Origin: Yamagishiella unicocca | Lineage: Eukaryota > Chlorophyta > Chlorophyceae > Chlamydomonadales > Volvocaceae | Assembly (NCBI GenBank): GCA_003116995.1 | Contig: BDSL01000020.1 | Coordinates: 620,001-684,000, forward strand | DNA: 64,000 bases | Direction of reading: 5' to 3' | Shown: in pieces, positions 47,601-52,820 of the stretch | Layout of the letters: each line of letters opens with the position of its first letter | Numbering within the stretch: the first letter of the stretch is position 1 | Position numbers and translations under genes: made by a program | Notes under the pieces: model-generated | Seen by the model: the letters and a program-made list of their open reading frames with translations, nothing else | Database searches by the model: none | What the model was told of the DNA's origin: nothing

Positions 47601-50381
47601 ATAGGGCCCCCAGCTGCGCACATGGAGACGAATGCAGGCGCGAGCGACAGGGGCTGCACCCGGCACGTTAAAAACGGCAGCAACAGCGCTGCTGTGTCGG
47701 CAATTCATCGTGCGTCGAGTCCAGTGAAGATCCGTCACGCGCCCACACCGCTCCGCCCGTCGGCTTGCGGGCGCCCCCAGGGGAAGCCCCCCCCCTAGGG
47801 ATTCTTTGATGACTCTGCTGTCCGACGACCATGCGCCAACTATCCTGTCCCGTTGCGTAAAACGGTTTTTATGCACCCCCCTAAGGGCCCCCTGTCCGCA
47901 CCTGTCGCGCCAGCTGCTCCAGGCTGGCTGCGTCCCGCAGCAGCCGCAGCTTGTCGTCCAGAAGCTGCCGGATGCGGATGACGGTCCAGCCGTCTGCGGG
48001 CAGGGCCGGGCGCGGCGTTGTTGCTGTTGTTGTTGTTGTTGTTGTTGTGGTGGTGGTGGTGGTGGTGGTGGTGGTGTGGTGGTGGTGGTGGTGGTGTTTG
48101 ATGTCGGGTTGGGCAGGTACGCAGGTGCCTACGCCGGATACGGTACCGCAAGCTGCAGGCGCCCGCCCCGCCTGACAGTCCAAAACAATACACACGGCCT
48201 CTGCGTTGCGAAACAACACCGTGCCTGCTTCGACCCCCGACTACGCGGCTACCGGTGCGACTCACTCAAGTCGTCGTCGAGTACCTCCTGCTCCTTCTCG
48301 TACATTTGCAAAGTCCACGTGTTGTTGCGCAGCTGCGACCCGTAGTCGTACTGTCGTACGGTGGTACGGTGTGTAGTGAGGAGAGGACGGTAAGGGTGCG
48401 TTGCCTTATCCGGCGACACGGCACGGTGCGCAAATAGGCCACAAGGATGCGCACAAACACAATGGCACCGACCTCGCCCCGACAAGATTCAAACCTCCAT
48501 CTGACGCCAGCCTAGCCATCTGACGCCAACCCAGCCATCTGACGCCAACCCAGCCATCTGACGCCAACCCAGCCATCTGACGCCAACCCAGCCATCTGAC
48601 GACACAAAACCTGCAACTTGGGCTCCATCCTGCTCGCCATTTATCCTCCGCCTGGCAGCCCACGAGCAAGATAACACACTACGGGTCGACCCATGTGTTT
48701 CCTCCCTACACTCCACTGGCCCCCAGCCATTTCCTGTTAATACTCCACTGGCCCCCAGCCATTTCCTCCCTACACTCCACTGGCCCCCAGCCATTTCCTC
48801 CTTATACTCCACTGGCCCCCAGCCACCGCGCCCTTTCCTTGGCCTGGAGCTCCGCATCGCCCTCTTCCCAACGTGCACCCGCCCCCTCCCGCGCCCCTCC
48901 CAAGATCCACGCATGCTGTCTGCCGGTGTGGACTCACCTCCACCATATAAGCGAGCGACGGCTGCGATGGATCCTTCGGGGCCTGCGGGCGGGCGGGTCC
49001 AGGGTCAGCAGGCGGAGGGAGCCCGCAGCCCCAAAGATAGCGATTATCAACAGCGATGCATGCTACCGATGGCGCAGCGGGCAGCAGGAGGGAGGGCTGT
49101 GGCACCGGCAGCCCTTGGGCTGGGGCGGCGGCGCTGCCAGTGGCGATCAGATCGAGGGACCACACACGTTCCCCCTTCCCGCCATCACCCCCTCCAGCTA
49201 ACAAAGCGCGCGAGGAGCTTCACACGCAAGGCCACGCAAGGCGCTACCTGGAAGCTCTCGACCTGGATCAGGTCGCCGAAGTAGACTGCAGCGGCGGAGC
49301 CGCGGCCGTAGCGGTTGAGCTTCCGGTTGACGAAGTGGTGTAGCGGCAGCACGCCGGGTTGCGCCTCTGCGGTGGGGGTGAGAGGGGCAGGGCGTTGCAG
49401 GGTGGCGCAGGGCGGTGCAGGGCGGTGCAGGGCGGTGCAGGGCGGTGCAGGGCGGTCAGCCTGCCGGCAAGGCCTGGATGATAGTTGGCGCTGGCCGGGA
49501 TAGGGCCGAACGAGCTGCAAGCGTGTATCGCCTTGCGGCAACAGCGGTCATGTGACGTGATGTGACGTCTGATGCAACGTGACGTGATCGTGATGTGGGT
49601 CGCTACACATGTCGCTGTGGACGGCCGGGACGGGTCTCCATGGGTGAGCTGCAGCAGTAGTGCGCTGCAGCACCGCCACCGGGCTAGCTGTGTACCGTAT
49701 GCAGCCGGGGTCCCGCGGCGAGGCAGGTACTCAGATGCTGCAGCCGGGAATCTAACGCCGGGTTACGTTTTCGTGCGTGTGATGGGGGCTGTCGGAAGCG
49801 AAAACGAAGCCGGTTGGTGCGGCTCGGGTGTTGGTGGCGCGGCCTGTGTCTGCGGGGTACACGCAAGACCCGGCACCTCGCCGCTTCCAACGAGCTGCGT
49901 TACGGCATCGCCACACCGGCTTGTGCTTCTCACCTCGATCAATATCAGGTATGGTTGAAGTGGTGAACGACATGCGGAAGTAGTGCTGCAGCTGCTCCCG
50001 CGACATTCCCTTCCCATTATCCTCAATCACAAGCTCAGGGCCACCCGGTGCATCAAGATCAAGCTGTATGACTATCAAAGGCCCTGCAGACAGCGAAAGA
50101 GGCTCTTTGGTGGACAACCTTGTTACAGCATGAGCATGACATGACGCTTCCCTACCCTCACGCCCAATCGTTGCGTCAGCAGCATTATCAATCAGCTCCA
50201 TTAAGCATATAATCAGGTCGAATCCCTCGACCTGACACCAAGGGAGCCGGATTAGGTCTGCGGCGCGCCAAAAGTTGCGACGCGGGGCAGAGCACCAATA
50301 CTTCCCCACCTCCTGCCGCACCGACTGAGGCAGCGGAGTCGCGTCATAGACGCCCACAAGCGGCTGATAATCGGTTGCCAT
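19874..50381 (-). CDS. SMCHD1/GMI1-like protein: GHKL ATPase plus SMC-hinge-type module (giant gene)
   Basis: About 43 exons, whose lengths sum to 8490 nt (2829 residues plus stop) with every phase matching. The start is ATG 50381 and the stop is TAG 19874-19876. The N-terminus has a GHKL ATP-binding fold: N-box ELIDNAADA (Glu62, Asn66) and DNGKG (95-99), then [15 protein letters not shown]. The next segments ([20 protein letters not shown]) resemble plant GMI1. The C-terminal part has [36 protein letters not shown] and [14 protein letters not shown], which follow the order of the DMS3/GMI1/SMCHD1 hinge region, then a coiled coil and SKRPRV. Known relatives act on chromatin in gene silencing (SMCHD1, DMS3) or homologous recombination repair (GMI1), so a nuclear role is inferred. 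The protein is longer than SMCHD1 (about 2000 residues) because of Ala/Gly/Gln-rich inserts. Block entries list the exons. Confidence 0.8.
21048..21160 (+). repeat. 18-bp minisatellite in giant-gene intron
   Basis: Six units of gggaaagggtgccagcac in intron 20956-21448. Confidence 0.85.
21236..21405 (+). repeat. GGTTGNGTAAGGYGG-type repeat cluster
   Basis: About nine imperfect units of ggttgaggttgcgtaaggtg and shorter variants, in the same intron as the 18-bp array. Confidence 0.8.
22380..22425 (+). mobile_element. Introner-like repeat, family C, partial
   Basis: Contains gcgggaagacccggttacat then gacataggag. A related gacaagacccgggtacacga occurs at 21852-21880. Both are intronic. Confidence 0.45.
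23634..23690 (+). mobile_element. Introner-like repeat, family B
   Basis: Family B core is aaaaccg then gacacgaaaaagacaggata then gtgggcgcatgga. Located in intron 23120-23988 of the giant gene. Confidence 0.6.
24262..24345 (-). repeat. Poly-Gln (CAG) microsatellite in hinge-side exon
   Basis: A run of CAG codons on the minus strand, followed downstream by interrupted CAG/CAA/TAT/CCA units, encodes a [14 protein letters not shown] stretch just before the hinge-like core. Confidence 0.85.
24549..24604 (+). mobile_element. Introner-like repeat, family B
   Basis: Carries gtgacacaaataaacgacaa, then gatagtgggcgcatggtcgt, in intron 24478-26102 of the giant gene. Confidence 0.6.
25805..25850 (-). 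mobile_element. Introner-like repeat, family D
   Basis: Reverse copy: ttggtttgtcggccgtggat, tcgcggattctctgatac, in intron 24478-26102. Confidence 0.6.
25955..26022 (-). mobile_element. Introner-like repeat, family C
   Basis: Reverse copy: gaaggctatggaccagctac, acttcccacgtcgagttgcc, ggtgcttttatgtacccccc. Adjoins a family A fragment. Confidence 0.6.
26007..26072 (-). mobile_element. Introner-like repeat, family A, partial
   Basis: Reverse-orientation fragment with taaacggtttttttctcgca and tccacgggtcttcctcgaaa, in the intron before exon 24477-23989 of the giant gene. Confidence 0.6.
26327..26403 (+). mobile_element. Introner-like repeat, family A
   Basis: Near-complete 5' part with gaaacccgtggatg, accgtttgaaacagaagttt and tgagatgcatgctggagaac. 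It lies in intron 26289-26869 of the giant gene, antisense to it. Confidence 0.7.
26411..26450 (+). mobile_element. Introner-like repeat, family D
   Basis: Family D core is gataagagaatccgcgaatt then cacggccgacaaaccgagg. Intron 26289-26869 of the giant gene. Confidence 0.6.
26668..26706 (+). mobile_element. Introner-like repeat, family E, short
   Basis: Contains gttgccgacccacgggtccc in an intron of the giant gene. Related short copies on this strand are at about 33715-33745, 44105-44130 and 46912-46940; reverse copies are near 38808-38842, 40838-40858 and 44915-44940. Confidence 0.45.
27239..27874 (+). repeat. G-rich intronic array: (GTGTGG)n then (GGGGGCGGGTGT)n
   Basis: The first ~150 bp is a hexamer repeat (gtgggt), and the next ~480 bp is a 12-bp repeat gggggcgggtgt. 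It occupies most of intron 27198-28130 of the giant gene. The plus strand, which is the transcription template, is G-rich with runs of 3-5 G, so it could form quadruplexes. Long reading frames through it are artefacts. Confidence 0.95.
27945..28128 (+). repeat. 35-bp tandem repeat next to a splice donor
   Basis: Five units of tctcctacatcgtgtcaccg plus ggtctcccccctccg. The unit resembles the end of family C elements (gggtgacacgatgt in reverse) and abuts the donor of exon 28341-28131. Confidence 0.85.
28806..29012 (+). repeat. 12-bp minisatellite GGTGGCAGCAAG
   Basis: About 17 near-identical units in intron 28796-29298 of the giant gene, just upstream of the acceptor of exon 28795-28627. In one frame it spells a false WQQG protein repeat. 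Confidence 0.95.
29537..29770 (+). mobile_element. Introner-like repeat, family A, long copy
   Basis: The longest copy. After the shared start it continues through ggttggggatactaaagccg, ggctaagctaaatcggctat, a gacgacaggaagcgaggacc segment, and ends near ggtaccggttttgggcgcta. The two ends carry an imperfect inverted repeat (cccgaaaaaccg and ccggttttgggc). It sits in intron 29519-29967 of the giant gene. Confidence 0.7.
29885..29952 (+). mobile_element. Introner-like repeat, family C
   Basis: Family C core is agaaccggttactcgacatg, ggaagcgtagctggtgcata, ggcttcgg. It lies in intron 29519-29967, close to a family A long copy. Confidence 0.6.
30664..30728 (-). mobile_element. Introner-like repeat, family C
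   Basis: Reverse copy with ggaaggctatgcacacgcta, catttccccagtcgcgttac, cggttctattattgtaaccc, in intron 30213-30893. Confidence 0.6.
32053..32122 (+). mobile_element. Introner-like repeat, family C
   Basis: Contains aaaagaaccggtaaagcgac, tggggaaaggtagtgggtgc, atagccttcgg, in intron 32037-32435. Confidence 0.6.
34169..34212 (+). mobile_element. Introner-like repeat, family D
   Basis: Contains ggataagagaatccgtgaat then ccacggccgacaaaccgagg, in intron 34047-34646. Confidence 0.6.
35432..35468 (+). mobile_element. Introner-like repeat, family D
   Basis: Contains tcataagagaatccgcgaat then ccacggctgacaaagg, in intron 35365-36088. Confidence 0.6.
35548..35583 (+). repeat. AAGC microsatellite
   Basis: Tandem aagc units in intron 35365-36088 of the giant gene. 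Confidence 0.9.
36280..36342 (+). mobile_element. Introner-like repeat, family C
   Basis: Contains gagcgggaagtgtagttggc then gcataggcttcgcaggg. The short intron 36254-36423 consists largely of this element. Confidence 0.55.
36790..36834 (+). repeat. AAATCC hexamer microsatellite
   Basis: Seven units of aaatcc, unusually AT-rich for this region, in the intron before exon 36651-36424 of the giant gene. Confidence 0.9.
38308..38402 (+). mobile_element. Introner-like repeat, family C, tandem end
   Basis: Two copies of ggtggcgagaagacccggtg-type sequence, the second running on to acacgacatgggaagtgcag and ccggtgcacag. In intron 38285-38932. Confidence 0.55.
39030..39085 (+). mobile_element. Introner-like repeat, family C
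   Basis: Contains aaaaagaaccggtaacgcga, ctgagggaatgtagtgggcg, in intron 39005-39492. Confidence 0.55.
39868..39965 (+). repeat. CAC/CAG trinucleotide microsatellite
   Basis: Run of caccac and accagc units in the intron between exons 40458-40306 and 39782-39493. Confidence 0.9.
40474..40835 (+). repeat. GGGGGGTGAGA minisatellite
   Basis: About 30 units of 10-12 bp (ggggggtgagag) directly beyond the acceptor of exon 40458-40306. On the sense strand this is a long polypyrimidine tract (CTCACCCCCC), so it may act as an extended acceptor tract. Confidence 0.9.
42437..42652 (-). mobile_element. Introner-like repeat, family A, long copy
   Basis: Reverse-orientation long copy matching 29537-29770 end to end with substitutions and small indels: gctagcgcccaaaaccggtt, ggtcctcgcttcctttcgtc, tatagcttagccgccaaagg, then gcatgcatctcaaaacttct. 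It lies in intron 41703-42960 of the giant gene. Confidence 0.7.
42664..42732 (-). mobile_element. Introner-like repeat, family B
   Basis: Reverse copy: tccgacgaccatgcgccaac, tatcctgtcccgttgcgtaa, accggtttttatacatcccc. Confidence 0.65.
42735..42792 (-). mobile_element. Introner-like repeat, family A, partial
   Basis: Fragment with aaaacgtctgttctaaacgg and gcatccacgggtcctcct, only about 80 bp beyond the long copy and in the same intron. Confidence 0.6.
43130..43268 (+). repeat. TGTGTGTGAGAGGG repeat
   Basis: Tandem tgtgtgtgagagggtg units fill intron 43123-43304 almost entirely. Confidence 0.9.
44164..44288 (-). mobile_element. Introner-like repeat, family C, three tandem ends
   Basis: Three copies of acttcccatgtcgagttacc, ggctctttatgtaccccccc in a row, just downstream of exon 44459-44349. 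Confidence 0.6.
44288..44362 (-). repeat. Tandem copies of an exon end with its splice donor
   Basis: Four copies of GGCCTACGAG-GTGGGG, spaced 20, 19 and 19 bp. The first is the predicted donor of exon 44459-44349. A further copy lies near 44100. Confidence 0.8.
44730..44815 (+). mobile_element. Introner-like repeat, family A
   Basis: Contains cgaggaagacccgtggatgc, aaaaccgtttagaacagacg and ttttgagatgcatgctggag. It lies in the intron between exons 45126-45009 and 44459-44349 of the giant gene. Confidence 0.7.
45377..45424 (+). mobile_element. Introner-like repeat, family C, partial
   Basis: Contains aggcatgaagaccggttaca, cgacatgggcgtaatagctg, in intron 45127-45713. Confidence 0.5.
46307..46404 (-). 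tRNA. Circularly permuted tRNA-Ser (anticodon AGA)
   Basis: On the minus strand the 3' half comes first: 46404-46361 (A38 to discriminator G73), including anticodon-stem strand TCAGT, a long variable arm AGGATTTCCT, T-arm GCAGG-TTCGAAT-CCTGC and acceptor strand CGACTGC. A 17-nt spacer (46360-46344) follows. The 5' half is next: 46343-46307 (G1 to A37), with GCAGTCG, D-arm CCCGAGTGGTTAAGGG and ACTGA-CT-AGA-A. Across halves, GCAGTCG/CGACTGC pair over 7 bp and ACTGA/TCAGT over 5 bp. A long variable arm and the AGA anticodon identify tRNA-Ser, about 81 nt without CCA. The break is at 37/38, the canonical intron site. TTTT on the minus strand (46286-46283) could end Pol III transcription. It lies inside an intron of the giant minus-strand gene, same orientation. 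Permuted tRNAs are known from Cyanidioschyzon and some green algae and mature through a circular intermediate. Confidence 0.88.
46786..46930 (-). mobile_element. Introner-like repeat, family A, diverged
   Basis: Diverged reverse copy: atttagcttagccgccgaag, aagttctccagcatccaaac, ggttttctcttcgtacacgg. It ends beside a family E motif, in the same intron as the permuted tRNA. Confidence 0.5.
47815..47882 (-). mobile_element. Introner-like repeat, family B
   Basis: Nearly identical to 42664-42732 over more than 50 bp (tccgacgaccatgcgccaac onward), in intron 47504-47901 of the giant gene. The close identity suggests recent spread. Confidence 0.65.
48486..48605 (+). repeat. 19-bp minisatellite in giant-gene intron
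   Basis: Six units of ccatctgacgccaacccag in intron 48351-48937. Confidence 0.9.
48694..48832 (+). repeat. About 30-bp tandem repeat
   Basis: Four units of actccactggcccccagcca, then tttcctccctac, in the same intron as the 19-bp array. Confidence 0.85.
49386..49458 (+). repeat. GGGCGGTGCAG 11-bp repeat
   Basis: About six units lie just upstream (on the minus strand) of the acceptor of exon 49366-49248. Confidence 0.85.
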
Positions 50382-52820
50382 CGGGCTGCCGGTCTTCGTT
50401 CAGCACCTTGAGTGCTCCTCTCCGTTGTGCACTAACATGTGTGTCGGCTCGTATGTACTCAGCAGCAGCATCGCGACTTCAGGCACCGAGCTTGCGATGT
50501 GTCTCGGGAGTTTGCCGTATGCCCGTATCCAACAGCTTGGAGAATGCGAAGAGCCAAAGACCCGCCCAGCCTCCCTAACAACCTGCCGGTATGTGCCACA
50601 GGTTCTGCTCAAGCATACGAAAAACAGGGCCTTCGGAGACTCGCAGAGCATCAATATGGTTGTCGCGACTCATGACGTCATAGGCGCCAGGGCGACCGAG
50701 TCGCTACTGTAACCAGATCGATCTTGAAATTGAACTCCAATGACGACACGCAGCAACGGAAACGGGACGTACAGCGGCCTCGGTGGTTGAGCCCGTACTC
50801 CCGCCAGAAATGCACAACGGCGATAAAGCGGATGCTCCTGCTGTCCGCCACCTCCAAGCGTTCCTGGCGACCGACCTACCTTTCACGGCATTCTGCGACA
50901 CTTGCAGGTGCAGCAGGTGTGCTGTTCGGCTCTTGTCAGCTCCCTTCTTGCCTGAACACGCCTGAAACGCCTGAACATTGCCCTCCCGGCCTTGAGCACA
51001 GCCAGCAGTTAGCAGTCCCCCGTGAGCGGAGCATCTTCAGGCAGTCGGCTATACGCGACGTGGCCTGTCGTCCATCGTTTGGCGCCCTAGCCCCGACAGC
51101 TGCGGGCGACAGCAAACCCGGAGATGCCGGCACAGCAGATGGGTCGGCAGGGGAGGCCCGCTTGGCCCATGGTGGCTGACGGCGAGGGAGCCCTCAGACT
51201 GCCCAACGGCGCGAAGCTGCAGGGGATCCAGGGGGGGCCGCCACCCGGGCACAGCACCGCGAGCCGGAGCAGGTGCAGGAGCAGGAGCTGGAGCTGGCAC
51301 CGCAGCCAATGCCCGAACGAAAGTGCAAGACTGTGGTGGACTACACATTCTGTGAGAGGAGGCCAGGCCGGCGCTTATGGCCGAGCTTTTCATGGCGGCA
51401 GCCTTGGGAGCAAAAGGCTGAGGTAAAGGCATAGGCGGGCGTAAGGATCATGGAGGCGCTCAAGACTCCACGCATGGCGACGGCACTGCAGCGGCGGTCT
51501 GGGCTGTGGCTGCTGGCGAATGGGCGGCGCAATGCTGGTTTCTGCTGACGTCCTTTCTTTGGCTTCTGTTCAGGTGGAGCGCAGGAGAAAGGGATACACG
51601 GTATGTTTTACCTATTACGCCGTACTCCCCATGGTGCCCAGGATACGACATGTACGGGATTGGCAGCTGAGAACTCGTTTTTACCAGAATCTGACGCCGT
51701 GAACGGAGGCAGCCGGCAGCGGCTGATTCTTGCGTGGGTAACGAACGACGAAGCAGGTCGCAAGACAGATGCCAGCGAGGATTATTGCGTTTGCAACAAG
51801 TTGCGTTGGCAAGGGTGAAACAGGTCTTAAGTTTCAAGGCAAGATGTCAACGAGGTTTTGGGTCTCGACGCAATGTTTTGGGGAGCCTGGCGGGGCTGGT
51901 CACGGGCGGCGGCAACGGCACCGGTGGCCGCGACGCGTCCGACCAGCAGTAGCGGAAGCGGAGGCAGTAGCAGAGGCGGAGGCAGTAACAGCGGCCGTTG
52001 TGCGATTGCGGTGTCTCGCGCGGGCCGGCGGCGGTTGCCTAGCCGCGAAAAGAACACGGGCGAGGGGTTGGGACCGGTGCATGCAGTGTGCGTAGGAAAG
52101 AGGGATAAGCATGGTAAATTGTGTTTGTTGATTAACGGGATGAAACCAGGAAACCAACGCGCTGTGTGTTGCCAATAAATTTCATAAGGGTCGGCTTCCC
52201 AAGCGTGGATCTGGCCGTGGATTTAGCAACGCCGGCGCACAACAAACATCAACCAATATATCCTTGTCTCATCCAGTTCTGAACTTGTGATAACACATAA
52301 AGGAACTACGCCAATTTCAGTCATTACCCTTTGGACAAATCTAACGGTGCGATGATCCTGGATGATCACGGTGGATCGCGGGCTGTGCGAGGTCGCTGCG
52401 TGCGGCACGCCATGGTCGGTGTCCCTGCCTGGGCGTGATTGACGCAGCCCTGGTTGTCGGGTCGTCTCCGGCGCACGTCAACTGCTGGAGGCTTTAGTTC
52501 AATAAAACCAATGGGATCGCCCGAGGGCTCGCCTCCCCATCGGCCACCACCACCACCGCCGCCAGCGGCCTGATGATTCCTTACTGCGCCGCTATCACTA
52601 GTACAGCGCTCATAATCTCGACACCGCAAATAACAACACCCTGCTCCATTTCGACGCCGTCCAAGTTCCCACCAGCCGCCGAAACCGCTTGCCCTGCTAC
52701 TGTGTACCGGTATTCAAATCCAGCCAGCGCCAAACCTCATCGCCACCCTCTCTCGTCTCATCGTCACCGTCACCTCTCTCGCCCTCGCATCGCACTGCGA
52801 ATCTCCCAACACGCTGTACG
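50382..52820. other. Intergenic region with possible unresolved plus-strand exons
   Basis: Between the start of the giant gene and the 3' end of the methyltransferase gene. A plus-strand frame from ATG 50436 runs to TAA at about 50712. A further plus-strand stretch at about 50765-50907 (VVEPVLPPEMHNGDKADAPA) is flanked by plausible CAG acceptor and GTGCAG donor sites. Neither resembles a family I know. The rest is low-complexity or featureless. Confidence 0.25.

Larger units (their letters stand above)
46989..50381 (-). other. GMI1-like gene, exon block 1: GHKL ATPase module
   Basis: Predicted exons: 50381-50162, 50083-49934, 49366-49248, 48982-48938, 48350-48266, 47993-47902, 47503-47407, 47172-46989. 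The first two could be a single exon, since the 78-nt stretch 50161-50084 is open in frame. Removing it brings [15 protein letters not shown] directly before [13 protein letters not shown], the spacing expected between the N-box and the DxGxG motif. The later exons give [58 protein letters not shown] and [17 protein letters not shown], matching the transducer-like part of GMI1/SMCHD1 proteins. Confidence 0.75.

Noticed and set aside
48486..48605. CRISPR-like array (regular 19-bp units)
   Set aside because: The units are contiguous with no spacers, and the window is eukaryotic nuclear DNA.
51049..51432. Minus-strand 127-residue frame
   Set aside because: It is dominated by an Ala-Pro repeat and lacks any family resemblance; all other frames here are equally open.
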